A stretch of DNA of 53,038 nucleotides. Source: an uncultured Clostridia bacterium (GTDB lineage Bacteria > Bacillota > Clostridia > TANB77 > CAG-508). This document shows positions 32,489 through 41,469 of the stretch, piece after piece. Below the pieces are notes generated by a model. The model saw only the letters and a program-made list of their open reading frames with translations. It made no database searches and was not told the origin of the DNA. The stretch is from positions 1 through 53,038 of the forward strand of contig CANQGE010000010.1 of assembly GCA_947601495.1 (NCBI GenBank). The letters are read 5' to 3'. Numbering within the stretch: position 1 is the stretch's first letter; every line of letters begins with the position of its first letter. The position numbers and the translations under genes were made by a program.

Positions 32489-33984
32489 TGTTAAGTGGCA
32501 TTTTTTATAACATAGTTGTTTTGGGAACTATTATGAGTATTATTATATTTCCTCTATTAATTTTCTTAAGCAAAAATAAATATAAATATAATTTTAAAAG
32601 TGTTTATAAAATTTCTATAATTATATTATTAATGCTTATTATCCCTATTAATACAATTAATTTTTCTAATATTAAAAACATTTTTAAAATTAAAAGAGGA
32701 AATGAATTAACTACTACTCAAGTTTTAGAAGAACCTCAAATTAAATTTAAATCTGAAAATTTTGTTGTAGAAGTGAATAAAGATATTGAAAATATTAATG
32801 TTAAAAGTAATACTTTCTTTAATATTTATAAAATTTTGCCTTATATTTGGCTTGCTGTTTTCTTATGCTTAATAATATTTAATTTTATATGTTATATAAT
32901 ATTTTTACATAAATTAAAAAAAGATTATATAGATTCTTCGAATCCAACTACTCAGAATATGTTTAACAATATTTGCAAAAATTTAAATTTAAAGAAAGTA
33001 AATTTAAAAATATCTAATACAATTTCATCTCCTATGACAATAGGAATATTAAGAAAAAAAGTGATTATTCCTAAAAAAATTTTTAATGATGAGCAATATG
33101 AAATGATTATAAAACATGAATTATTTCATATAAAAAATAAAGATATAGAATATAAATTTTTATTGCTTATTTTAAATTGCATTTATTGGTTTAATCCAAT
33201 TGTTTATATGTTTGTAAATCAAGTAAATGAAATATTAGAATTAAATTGTGATGAATATGTTTTAAAAAATCAAACTCATAAATACAAAATAAGCTATGCA
33301 GAAATACTTTTAAACCAAATTGAAGCAAATAAAAATATGCAATTTAAATATTCTATAAATTTTGCAAATAGGAGGAAAAATATAATGAAAAGATTTTCTA
33401 ATATTATAGATAATGAAAACAAAAAGCAAAATATTGTTGCTATTGCTACAGTTACTGCTTTACTATTAATAGTTTCAACATTATTAATAATATTAATTCC
33501 AAATATAAATTTTGCAACTTCCGAAGCTTTAGAAAGCTCTAATGATTTGGAAGTAGAAACTAATTTAGAGCCTATTATAGAGGAATCAAAAGACTTAGAA
33601 ATTTCAAATGAAAAGTTTATTACACCTTTAGATAATTATGAAATAACAAAAAAATTTGATTATTTTTCTACACCTAATCATACAGGAATAGATTTAAAAG
33701 CAAGTTCTAATACTGAAATTCATTCTGTAGCTAGTGGAAAAGTAATTTATTCGGGTTTTAAAGGTTCTTATGGAAATTTTATAATAATTGAGCATGAAAA
33801 TGGCCTACAAACAAGATATGCACATTGTGCAGAATTATTAAAAAATGTTGGAGATACTGTAAATCAAGGTGATGTAATTGCATTAGTTGGATCAACAGGA
33901 GAATCAACTGGTGCACACTTACATTTTGAAGTAGCAGATAGCACAAACACTCAGGTAGATCCAGAATTATATATTAATTTTTAA
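32488..33984 (+). CDS. BlaR1-like M56 metallopeptidase fused to a C-terminal M23 peptidase
   Basis: Predicted membrane sensor-protease. Three N-terminal membrane helices (about 7-28, 40-57 and 115-140) are followed by a cytoplasmic M56 zinc-protease domain with HELFH at 210-214 and ELNCDEYVL near 252 (third ligand). A fourth helix (about 315-336) is followed by an external M23 (LytM-type) endopeptidase domain: HTGIDL (H398, D402), YAHC and HLHF (H477, H479), so all four zinc/catalytic positions are present. In BlaR1 the external domain is a penicillin-binding sensor; here it is replaced by a peptidoglycan hydrolase-type domain. Paired with the BlaI-like repressor, this suggests a cell-wall-state sensor that relieves repression by intramembrane signalling. 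Confidence 0.9.
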   Translation: MLSGIFYNIVVLGTIMSIIIFPLLIFLSKNKYKYNFKSVYKISIIILLMLIIPINTINFSNIKNIFKIKRGNELTTTQVLEEPQIKFKSENFVVEVNKDIENINVKSNTFFNIYKILPYIWLAVFLCLIIFNFICYIIFLHKLKKDYIDSSNPTTQNMFNNICKNLNLKKVNLKISNTISSPMTIGILRKKVIIPKKIFNDEQYEMIIKHELFHIKNKDIEYKFLLLILNCIYWFNPIVYMFVNQVNEILELNCDEYVLKNQTHKYKISYAEILLNQIEANKNMQFKYSINFANRRKNIMKRFSNIIDNENKKQNIVAIATVTALLLIVSTLLIILIPNINFATSEALESSNDLEVETNLEPIIEESKDLEISNEKFITPLDNYEITKKFDYFSTPNHTGIDLKASSNTEIHSVASGKVIYSGFKGSYGNFIIIEHENGLQTRYAHCAELLKNVGDTVNQGDVIALVGSTGESTGAHLHFEVADSTNTQVDPELYINF

Positions 33985-33990
33985 CATAAA

Positions 33991-34050
33991 AAAGGTGCTT
34001 ATAATTGAAGTGATCCCCAAAATGTTCACTTTAAATATAGCACCTTTTTA
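33991..34050. terminator. Bidirectional terminator between convergent genes
   Basis: GGTGCT...AGTGA pairs with TCACT...AGCACC in a long stem with small internal loops. AAAAAA lies on one side and TTTTTT on the other, so it works in both directions. Confidence 0.8.
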
Positions 34051-34076
34051 TCTTCCTGTTTCAGTTTTATGTTTTT

Positions 34077-35819
34077 TTATGAATTATCTTGTTCGTCATG
34101 ATTTATCGGTTGTTCTTCCATTTTTTCTTTTATTTCTACTTGGTCTACTTCTTTTACATCTTCTAATGTTGTTTCTTGTAAGGCTCTTTTTGCTTCTTGT
34201 GATATATGTATAACTGGAGTACTTTTTTCTACTTTTTGCACAGATATAGCTGGAGCACTTTTTGTTACTTCTTGCACAGGTATAACTGAATATCCTAATT
34301 TTTTTGCAATGCCATCAAAAAATTTTTCGTCTTCTTCTAATATTTTTACATATTCTGCCATTATTTTATCAACATAGTCTTTCTCTTTTGGATTCGCATC
34401 ATACAATAATTTCTTTAAAAAGTTTTGTTCATCTTCTGTTAATTCTCTTTTTTGCCATAAATCAGACCCTTCTATCAAATCAACTTGTTCTTTAGATAAG
34501 TTCAACCTTTTTGCTACATCTGGCATACTTCTATAAAATTGTGATTTCTTTGTTTTACCACTTTGTACTCTATCTGCATAATCTGATATGTAATGCAAAC
34601 CATCTACTTTACTTTTATCTTCTGATTCAACTGTTCTTGATTCTAAGTCCTTCTTAAGCAAACTTGAGTGCATTAGAAAATCCGCATACGTTTGCCCTAA
34701 TCCATCTTCTAATGAAAAATCTCTTGCTTTTATAACTCTTTTTGCCATTTCTACATATTCAGGATATTTTGTTTCATCTATATCAACTACTTGTGGATCA
34801 ATTGCCCTTATCATTGCTCTTGCAGTTTGTTCAACAAAACCTTCTGTTATTATATTATGCATTCGAGTTCCAATTTCAGTTCCTTTGTTTTTAATTACTT
34901 CTTCTGTTATAAGTCCTGTTGAAAAGCAATACTCTGTTTCTAATTGTTTTTTTTCTAACCCAAAGCTAAATTCGTCTGCTGGTATCAAATTTCCTTCTTT
35001 ATCTTTAAAATAGTATTGTCCATCTTGTGTAAGCCTTATATATTGTGGCTCTTGAATACTGCCAATATTTTCAGTCGTAACATAGTTTCTTACTCTTTCA
35101 TAGTTTCTATATGTTTTTTTATCTGGGCCTTCATATTCATAATCTATGCCTGTAGTTCCATCTATCTTTTCATTCTCTGAACTATGAGTCCACTCGTGAA
35201 AAACTGTTTGTCTTAAATTAGTTAACAATGATTGTCCTCTACTTAAATCACCAAAATCAATACCTTCTGTTTTCATATCTACTGGGTTACCATGTTCATC
35301 TTGCGCAAATCCTTTTATTGTTCCTTTTTCATAGATAAAAACTGCTCCTGTAGGTTTTCCATCTTTAATATATTCTAAATGTTGTGCTCCTGCATGCATT
35401 TTTATTCTATATAATTTAGAAGTAACAGGTATTGCAGTTGGGTCATTCAAACTCTTGCTATACAAACATTCATCATCCATACCTGGCACTGGATTACCAA
35501 TTCTAAATTTCTGCACTCCTTCAAACAATTTATCTAACATTGATTCAAAAGGTACTTTTCCATGCGTTATTCTCTCAGTTGCTAAGCAATACTCATAAGC
35601 TAATAATTGTGAAATATCTATGCTTTCTGTAGAATTTTGACTTACTAAATTTATTGTAGTATCCCAATTACCTTTTGTTTGTTCTATTTTCTTTTTCACT
35701 AATTCAAATCTTCTTGCATCTGTTTTTTGATAAACTGCTAGTAACTTTTCTATTTTTTCTTTGAATTCTTTATATTTTTCTTTTGTTACATCATCTAGTT
35801 TATCTAAATCTATATTCAT
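34077..35819 (-). CDS. Large 580-aa protein with a zinc-protease-like HEWTH motif, unknown family
   Basis: Not recognised. No signal peptide or membrane segment. The central part holds FHEWTHSSEN (HEWTH at 208-212), the HExxH pattern of zinc metallopeptidases, and 115 residues later TEGFVEQTARAMI (E327, E330), a possible third-ligand glutamate as in gluzincins. The N-terminal ~100 residues and the region after ~450 are helical and charged. The C-terminal ~110 residues include two similar short units, SVIPVQEVTKSAPAIS and SVQKVEKSTPVIHIS, and then an acidic tail. The frame opens at a TTG (35831), but GGAGGAA just before the ATG at 35819 fixes the start there. Its neighbour is the sortase gene, 118 nt upstream on the same strand. 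An active-site test would decide whether it is a protease. Confidence 0.8.
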   Translation of the reverse strand: MNIDLDKLDDVTKEKYKEFKEKIEKLLAVYQKTDARRFELVKKKIEQTKGNWDTTINLVSQNSTESIDISQLLAYEYCLATERITHGKVPFESMLDKLFEGVQKFRIGNPVPGMDDECLYSKSLNDPTAIPVTSKLYRIKMHAGAQHLEYIKDGKPTGAVFIYEKGTIKGFAQDEHGNPVDMKTEGIDFGDLSRGQSLLTNLRQTVFHEWTHSSENEKIDGTTGIDYEYEGPDKKTYRNYERVRNYVTTENIGSIQEPQYIRLTQDGQYYFKDKEGNLIPADEFSFGLEKKQLETEYCFSTGLITEEVIKNKGTEIGTRMHNIITEGFVEQTARAMIRAIDPQVVDIDETKYPEYVEMAKRVIKARDFSLEDGLGQTYADFLMHSSLLKKDLESRTVESEDKSKVDGLHYISDYADRVQSGKTKKSQFYRSMPDVAKRLNLSKEQVDLIEGSDLWQKRELTEDEQNFLKKLLYDANPKEKDYVDKIMAEYVKILEEDEKFFDGIAKKLGYSVIPVQEVTKSAPAISVQKVEKSTPVIHISQEAKRALQETTLEDVKEVDQVEIKEKMEEQPINHDEQDNS

Positions 35820-35937
35820 ATATTCCTCCAACTATTATTTTTATAGTATTATTTTAACAAATTTTTCTTTAAAAATAAAGTATTTCTAACTATATTCTAA
35901 GTTTTTGCATTTTTTATAATCTATTTTTATACTTTTA

Positions 35938-36546
35938 TCACACTACTTCTTTTGCTTTTATAATAATTCTTTTCTTAGAATCATTTGTGCATGTAATTAA
36001 AGTTACTTCTTTTTTTCCACCAGTTTCTTGAGATAAACAATCAACATCTGTTGGTAATACTTCAAATGTATCATAAATTTCATATTCTACTTTTCCTATT
36101 TTGTTATCTAATAAAAAAAATTTATCTCCTATCGCTAATTTTTTTAAATTATGAAACATATTTTTATTTATAAAATTATGTCCTGTTATGCAAAAGTTAC
36201 CTGTTTCATTTGGATTTGGCCCCCAAAATTTTGTAACAGATACACTTAAAGCACTTATAGAATGATTTGAAAGTACATAAGTTTCTAATTCAATTTTTGG
36301 AATTTCTAGTTTTGCAGATACATCATAACCTTTATATTCACTTATTATTTCTTCTTTAGGATATTCTTTTTCTTCAATATTTGTTTTTTCTGCTTCATAG
36401 GTTATATTTTGACTTTCTATTTTATTTTTTAACACAATCTCTTTTTCTTGAATAAATTTAGTTTCTCTATATTCTTCTATTACCATTACAATTATTAATA
36501 TAAGAGATAAAAAAATAAGAATTATATTAAAAATATATTTTTTCAT
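35938..36546 (-). CDS. Sortase (class D-like), membrane-anchored
   Basis: Transpeptidase that cuts LPXTG-type signals and links the protein to the cell wall. One N-terminal membrane helix (about residues 5-23) is followed by a coil and then the sortase beta-barrel: AKLEIPKIELETYVLS, GNFCITGHNF with catalytic His123, and VTLITCTNDSKKRIII with Cys186 and Arg193, giving the His-Cys-Arg triad (TLxTC). 202 aa, a size and layout near class D or B. AAAGGA precedes the ATG. The gene directly upstream on the same strand encodes an LPKTG protein, its obvious substrate. Its neighbour downstream is the HEWTH protein. Confidence 0.9.
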   Translation of the reverse strand: MKKYIFNIILIFLSLILIIVMVIEEYRETKFIQEKEIVLKNKIESQNITYEAEKTNIEEKEYPKEEIISEYKGYDVSAKLEIPKIELETYVLSNHSISALSVSVTKFWGPNPNETGNFCITGHNFINKNMFHNLKKLAIGDKFFLLDNKIGKVEYEIYDTFEVLPTDVDCLSQETGGKKEVTLITCTNDSKKRIIIKAKEVV

Positions 36547-36592
36547 TTTAAAACTAATCCTTTAATTTTTAAACTTTTATCATATATTATGT

Positions 36593-36621
36593 AATGAAGA
36601 TGTTTTAAAAACATCTTCATT
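36593..36621. repeat. Perfect palindrome between the LPKTG gene and the sortase gene
   Basis: AATGAAGATGTTTT and AAAACATCTTCATT form a perfect 14-bp stem with almost no loop. It lies just after the LPKTG gene. No T tract follows on the minus strand, so it may attenuate transcription into the sortase gene or protect the upstream mRNA rather than terminate fully. Confidence 0.6.
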
Positions 36622-36627
36622 CTAATT

Positions 36628-37614
36628 TTATTTCTTTTTCATACTATATACTGAATAAGAAATAACTACTAATAAAATTATTGCAACTGGCATATAAATA
36701 TTTATACCTGTTTTTGGTAAAACTGCTGGTTTAACTTCATTTGTTGGTGCCACATTTTCTGATTCTCCTCCAACATTAAAATTAAAAGTACTTTCTGCTA
36801 TAGTTTGATTTTCTCTTGTTAAGTCTATTAATTTTAAAGTAATAGAATAACTTCCTGCTTCACTAAAAATACCTCTTAAATCTAATTCTTGAGATACATT
36901 AGGTCCACCTATTCCATATCCTTGAGTGTCTCCCCATCCTTCTTCTATAATGTCATATTCTTTTTCTTCTAAATCTTTTCCTAATAGTTTAACAGTTGCA
37001 CCTTCTGGTGTAGTTGCTGTTGCTACTAATCTTGCTTTTTCATAATAACGTCCTATTGTTGAAGAATAAGAAAGTTTCATAGGAATTTCTTTTCCTTTTA
37101 CAATCTCTTCTTCTGCTGTTAAACTTAAAGTGTAAGGTACATATTCTGGTTCTACTAATATTTGCTTATCTATTGTTAATTCATTATAATCTTCTGAATC
37201 ATTTGCATCTTTAATTTGTTTTCCTGTTATTTTAAACTCTGTTGTATTAGAAGTTGTAAGCTCTTCTTTTGCTTTAAAAGTTACTTTCATTGTTCTTATT
37301 GGTGTTCCATCTTGATCATAATTAATTGTTAATTTTTTTGTTTTAGAATCACCTAATCCTGCATCAGCATCGCTTCCTGTTCCATTGTTTACACTTACAT
37401 AATCAAATAATTTACTATCATATAAAATTTCAAAAGTATATTTTTTTAGTTTTACTGATCCAAAATTAAAGAATAATTCTACATTTTCACCAGGTCTTGC
37501 AATTGTTGGTACATCAACAGTAGCTCCTAAGTCTTCTGTTGCAAAACTTAGTATATTAAAAGTAAACATACTTATTAATACTAATAATGCAAAAATACTT
37601 ATTATTTTTTTCAT
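36628..37614 (-). CDS. Cell-wall-anchored protein with LPKTG sorting signal
   Basis: Secreted surface protein, 328 aa. A signal peptide (residues 1-25, MKKIISIFALLVLISMF then ending SFA) is followed by a beta-rich ectodomain that resembles a cohesin-like module (VDVPTIARPGENVELFFNF, YTFEILYDSKLFDYVSV) and a second Ig-like part with SYSITLKLIDLT near 255. The sorting signal is complete: LPKTG at 299-303, a hydrophobic helix (MPVAIILLVVISYSV), then the tail KKK. Sortase adds it to the wall by cleavage between Thr and Gly. The sortase gene follows by 81 nt. GGAGG precedes the ATG. The binding partner is unknown. Confidence 0.9.
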   Translation of the reverse strand: MKKIISIFALLVLISMFTFNILSFATEDLGATVDVPTIARPGENVELFFNFGSVKLKKYTFEILYDSKLFDYVSVNNGTGSDADAGLGDSKTKKLTINYDQDGTPIRTMKVTFKAKEELTTSNTTEFKITGKQIKDANDSEDYNELTIDKQILVEPEYVPYTLSLTAEEEIVKGKEIPMKLSYSSTIGRYYEKARLVATATTPEGATVKLLGKDLEEKEYDIIEEGWGDTQGYGIGGPNVSQELDLRGIFSEAGSYSITLKLIDLTRENQTIAESTFNFNVGGESENVAPTNEVKPAVLPKTGINIYMPVAIILLVVISYSVYSMKKK

Positions 37615-37717
37615 AAGAATTTCCTCCTTGTTTTATTTTTACATTTCTAGTATTATCATTTTTCAAAAATTTATATTAGCAAATTTTTCAAAAAATATAA
37701 TATTTGCATAAAAAATA

Positions 37718-37760
37718 CAAGCATATTTTAAATGTATGTTTTCACTTAAAATATACTTGC
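37718..37760 (-). terminator. Terminator downstream of gatB
   Basis: CAAGTATATTTTAA and TTAAAATATGCTTG on the minus strand pair with one mismatch around an ~15-nt loop, then TATTTTTTATG. Confidence 0.75.
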
Positions 37761-37781
37761 TTTTTTAATTATACTTTAAAA

Positions 37782-39221
37782 TTATTTTTTTAACTCTTCT
37801 AAAAACAATTTGTTTAAAAGTTGTGGATTTGCTTTTCCTTTTGTTTCTTTCATTGCTTGACCTACTAAAAATCCTAATGCTTTATCTTTTCCTGCTTTAT
37901 AATCTGCAACTGATTGTGCATTATTTTCCAAAATTTTCATTACAACTTCTTTAATTGCACCTTCATCTGAAATTTGAACCCAGCCTTTTTCTTCAATAAT
38001 TTTACTTGGCATTTTTACTTCATTAAATAATTCTTCTAAAACTTTTTTTGCAATAGCTGAACTTATAGTTCCTTTATCGATTAAACTTACAAGTTCTCCA
38101 AGTTCTTTTCCTGTGAATTTCAAAGAATCTGGTTCTTCTTCTCTTTCATTTAAAATTCTTGCAATATCAGACATTATCATATTTCCAACAGTTTTTGGAT
38201 TATTACAAATTTTAGTTGCTTCTTCAAAAAGATTTGAATAATATTTTGATGAAACAGCAAAATTAGCTGCTTTTTCTGTTAATCCATAGTTTTCTATATA
38301 TCTCTTTTTTCTGCTTTCTGGTAATTCTGGTAAACTTTTTCTAATATTTTCAATATATTCATCTGAAAGTTTAATTGCTACTAAATCTGGTTCTGGAAAA
38401 TATCTATAATCTTGTGCATCTTCTTTATCTCTCATTGAAAATGTTCTTCCAGAAATGTCATCCCATCTTAAAGTTTCTTGCATTATTTCGTTTCCATTTT
38501 CAATTTCTTCAATTTGTCTTTGTGCTTCATAATCAATTGCTCTTACTATACTTCTAAAAGAGTTCATATTTTTCATTTCTGTTCTTGTTCCAAATTCTTT
38601 TGCTCCTTTTTTTCTAACAGAAACGTTAACATCTGCTCTTAAAGATCCTTGCTCCATTTTACAATCAGAAATTTCTATATATTCAAAAATTGATTTTAAT
38701 TTTCTCATATATGCTTCGACTTCTGCTGAGCTTCTCATATCTGGTTTTGAAACTACTTCTATAAGTGGAACTCCAGCTCTATTTAAATCTACAAAACTTC
38801 CTCTTCCATATTCATCATGATTTAATTTTCCTGCATCTTCTTCTATGTGAATTCTTTCTATTCTAATTTCTTTTTCACCATTTTCAGTTTCTATTGTTAC
38901 ATGGCCATCATAGCAAAGTGGTTTATCAAATTGAGATATTTGATATGCTTTTGGTGAGTCTGGATAAAAATAATTTTTTCTATCATTTTTACTATTTTTT
39001 TCTATACTGCAATTTGTTGCAAGTCCTGCTTTTACTGCATATTCAACAACTTTTTCATTTAAAACGGGTAATGTTCCTGGCATTGCCATGCAAACTGGAC
39101 AACAATGTGTGTTTGGTTCTCCACCAAATTCTGTTGAACATGAACAAAATATTTTTGTTTTAGTTGAAAGTTCACAGTGAACTTCTAGTCCTATTACTAC
39201 TTCGTAATCATCTCTTACCAT
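37782..39221 (-). CDS. gatB: Asp/Glu-tRNA amidotransferase subunit B
   Basis: Subunit of GatCAB, which converts Glu-tRNA(Gln) and/or Asp-tRNA(Asn) to the amidated forms. GatB binds the tRNA and carries the kinase site. Seen: EVVIGLEVHCELSTKTKIFCSC, HCCPVCMAMPGTLPVLN, FYPDSPKAYQISQ (split family signature), EDAGKLNHD, RAGVPLIEVVSKPD, EMKNMNSFRSI. The YqeY-like tail ends LLNKLFLEELKK. 479 aa. The gene starts at the last base of gatA's stop (TAATG), so the two are coupled. Implies a lineage lacking at least one of GlnRS/AsnRS. Confidence 0.97.
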   Translation of the reverse strand: MVRDDYEVVIGLEVHCELSTKTKIFCSCSTEFGGEPNTHCCPVCMAMPGTLPVLNEKVVEYAVKAGLATNCSIEKNSKNDRKNYFYPDSPKAYQISQFDKPLCYDGHVTIETENGEKEIRIERIHIEEDAGKLNHDEYGRGSFVDLNRAGVPLIEVVSKPDMRSSAEVEAYMRKLKSIFEYIEISDCKMEQGSLRADVNVSVRKKGAKEFGTRTEMKNMNSFRSIVRAIDYEAQRQIEEIENGNEIMQETLRWDDISGRTFSMRDKEDAQDYRYFPEPDLVAIKLSDEYIENIRKSLPELPESRKKRYIENYGLTEKAANFAVSSKYYSNLFEEATKICNNPKTVGNMIMSDIARILNEREEEPDSLKFTGKELGELVSLIDKGTISSAIAKKVLEELFNEVKMPSKIIEEKGWVQISDEGAIKEVVMKILENNAQSVADYKAGKDKALGFLVGQAMKETKGKANPQLLNKLFLEELKK

Positions 39222-40696
39222 TAGTTATCCCCTCCTTTAAATGTTGGTTTGTTTTCTTTAAAATTAGAGTTTTGCTCATAAGTATAAGCTGCTCTAAATA
39301 TAGTTTCTTCATCAAATGCTTTTCCTATTAATTGGAAACCTATTGGTAATCCTTTACTATCTAAAGCACAAGGTATACTCATTCCTGGAAGTCCACCAAT
39401 ATTTACAGGAACTGTGCAGATATCTGCTAAATACATTTCTAGAGGATTGCTTGTTTTTTCTCCTATTTTAAATGCAGTTGTTGGTGAAGTTGGTGTTAGA
39501 AGTAAATCATATTTTTTAAATAACTCATCATAAGCATTTTTTATAACAGTTCTTACTTTTTGAGCTTTTTTATAATAAGCATCATAATATCCTGATGAAA
39601 GAACATAAGTACCTAATATAATTCTTCTTTTTACTTCTGGCCCAAATCCTTCACTTCTAGAGTTTCTATAAATATCTTTTAAATTATCATATTTTTCTGT
39701 TCTATATCCATATCTGATTCCATCGAATCTACCTAAGTTTGAACTTGCTTCAGCACATGCTATTATGTAGTAAACTGCTGTTGCATATTTTCCAACATCC
39801 AATGAACATTCTTCAACTGTTGCACCTAACTCTTCATATTTTTTTGCAACATTTAATATGGCTTGTTTTACTTCTTCATTTATTCCTTCACCAATATATT
39901 CTTTTGGAAGTCCTATTTTCATTCCTTTTACATCATTTACTAAACTCAAAGTGTAGTCTTTCTTTTCCATATCCATTGATGTTGAATCTTTTTCATCGTG
40001 TCCTGCAATTAAATTTAAAAGTAAAGCAGAGTCTGTAACATCCTTAGTTATTGGTCCAATTTGGTCAAGTGATGATGCAAAAGCAACTAGTCCATATCTT
40101 GAAACTAGTCCATAAGTAGGTTTTAGTCCTACTACACCACACAAAGAAGCTGGTTGACGAATACTTCCTCCTGTATCACTTCCTAATGTCCAAGGAGCCA
40201 TTTCTGCAGAAACGGCTGCTGCACTTCCTCCAGAAGAACCTCCTGGTACTCTTTCTAAATCCCATGGATTATGAGTTTTAAAGAATGCAGAATGTTCTGT
40301 AGAACCTCCCATTGCAAATTCATCCATGTTTAATTTTCCAAGATAAACCAAATCTTCTTTATTTAATTTTTCTATAACTGTTGCATTATAAGGAGAAACA
40401 AAATTTTCTAGCATTTTTGAACTGCAAGTTGTTTTTGTTCCTTCGATGCACATATTATCTTTTATTCCTATAGGAATACCTGCAAATTTTGAAACTGGTT
40501 TTCCTTCTTTTCTTTTTTCATCTATTTCTTTAGCTTTTTTCATTGCTGATTCTTCTAATGTAGAAACATAAGCTTTAACTTTATTATCTTTTTCTTTTAT
40601 TCTATCAAAATAACTTTTTGTTAATGTTTCAGAAGTTATTTCACCTTTTTCAAGTTTTTCTATAAGTTCATGAACAGTATATTCATAAAGTTCCAT
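39221..40696 (-). CDS. gatA: Asp/Glu-tRNA amidotransferase subunit A
   Basis: Amidase subunit of GatCAB that frees ammonia from glutamine. The amidase-signature triad is present: Lys in [12 protein letters not shown], cis-Ser and nucleophilic Ser in [15 protein letters not shown] and [17 protein letters not shown]. Further family segments are [16 protein letters not shown] and GLPGMSIPC. 491 aa, as usual. GGGGGAAA precedes the ATG. It lies 18 nt behind gatC and overlaps gatB by one base. Confidence 0.97.
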   Translation of the reverse strand: MELYEYTVHELIEKLEKGEITSETLTKSYFDRIKEKDNKVKAYVSTLEESAMKKAKEIDEKRKEGKPVSKFAGIPIGIKDNMCIEGTKTTCSSKMLENFVSPYNATVIEKLNKEDLVYLGKLNMDEFAMGGSTEHSAFFKTHNPWDLERVPGGSSGGSAAAVSAEMAPWTLGSDTGGSIRQPASLCGVVGLKPTYGLVSRYGLVAFASSLDQIGPITKDVTDSALLLNLIAGHDEKDSTSMDMEKKDYTLSLVNDVKGMKIGLPKEYIGEGINEEVKQAILNVAKKYEELGATVEECSLDVGKYATAVYYIIACAEASSNLGRFDGIRYGYRTEKYDNLKDIYRNSRSEGFGPEVKRRIILGTYVLSSGYYDAYYKKAQKVRTVIKNAYDELFKKYDLLLTPTSPTTAFKIGEKTSNPLEMYLADICTVPVNIGGLPGMSIPCALDSKGLPIGFQLIGKAFDEETIFRAAYTYEQNSNFKENKPTFKGGDN

Positions 40697-40714
40697 TTGA
40701 ATTTCCCCCTATAA

Positions 40715-41002
40715 TTAATTTAATACTTTTGGAATTCTAAACATTCCTTCATCTTGACTTGGTGCATTTTGTAATAAGCCATCTCTATTGCCAAATTCAA
40801 CAACCTCATCTTTTCTTAAAACATTAACTTTTTCATTTGTTCCAATGGTTTCGCCCATTCCTTCTGTATTAACATTATTAATTGTGTTTGCAAATTCTAT
40901 AATTTCTTGCATATCTTTAGTGTATTTTTCAATTTCTGCTTCAGATAAATTCAAGTCTGCAAGTTTTGCTATATGAATTATTTCTTCTTTGCTAATTGCC
41001 AT
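40715..41002 (-). CDS. gatC: Asp/Glu-tRNA amidotransferase subunit C
   Basis: Small subunit that stabilises GatA-GatB. ISKEEIIHIAKLADLNLSE at the N-terminus and the tail VVEFGNRDGLLQNAPSQDEGMFRIPKVL (split; typical GatC ending) identify it. 95 aa. The frame is open to a TTG at 41020, but AAGGGAG overlaps that region and sets the ATG at 41002. First gene of gatCAB, with promoter at 41032-41060. Confidence 0.95.
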   Translation of the reverse strand: MAISKEEIIHIAKLADLNLSEAEIEKYTKDMQEIIEFANTINNVNTEGMGETIGTNEKVNVLRKDEVVEFGNRDGLLQNAPSQDEGMFRIPKVLN

Positions 41003-41031
41003 TTGCTTCACTCCCTTCAAACAATAGATTT

Positions 41032-41060
41032 ATTATATACTGAATTATAAAAAATTACAA
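41032..41060 (-). promoter_or_regulatory. Promoter of gatCAB
   Basis: TTGTAA (41055-41060), 17 bp, TATAAT (41032-41037) on the minus strand, 30 bp before the gatC ATG. Confidence 0.75.
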
Positions 41061-41151
41061 GAAAAATAAGTTTAATTTAACCTTAGAATTTTCTCATAAA
41101 TTATTTTAAGTTTTATAATTTTATAATCTTTATTTTTTAAATTCTTATTTC

Positions 41152-41317
41152 TAATTCTTATGATACTTATATATAGCTTTATTGCGTGCCTTGGCGCCTA
41201 AAATCTTCTTTTTTTTAAATAAACAAAAGGAAGATTGCTCCAATCGCCCTTCGCTTACGCTTCGGTTGATCGCTTACGCGGCACTTCTAAAGCTATATAT
41301 AAATATCATAAGAATTA
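41152..41317. repeat. Structured palindromic repeat element, copy 2 (~166 bp)
   Basis: The left arm (41152-41190) and right arm (41280-41317) pair at about 33 of 38 positions. The core (41191-41279) matches copy 1 almost base for base, with AATCTTC/GAAGATT, CCAATCGCCCT, CGCTTACGCTTCGGTTG and TCGCTTACGCG. The arms differ from copy 1 but stay complementary; for example TTGT/ACAA in copy 1 is TAGC/GCTA here, and GAC/GTC is GCC/GGC. It lies between the AIM24-family gene's terminator and the gatC promoter, in the same orientation to its neighbours as copy 1. Confidence 0.85.
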
Positions 41318-41410
41318 CGGTATAAATATTAATTTTTAATATTTAAATAATTTTTCAGAATAATTAAATAAATTTTAAAAATTCATTTTACTCTAAAAAA
41401 TTGCATAAAA

Positions 41411-41444
41411 AATCCCAAAATTTATAAATCTAATTTTGGGATTT
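41411..41444 (-). terminator. Terminator downstream of the AIM24-family gene
   Basis: AATCCCAAAATT and AATTTTGGGATT form a perfect stem; on the minus strand TTTTTTATG follows. Confidence 0.85.
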
Positions 41445-41469
41445 CTTATATTTTTATATTAAAGTTTTA

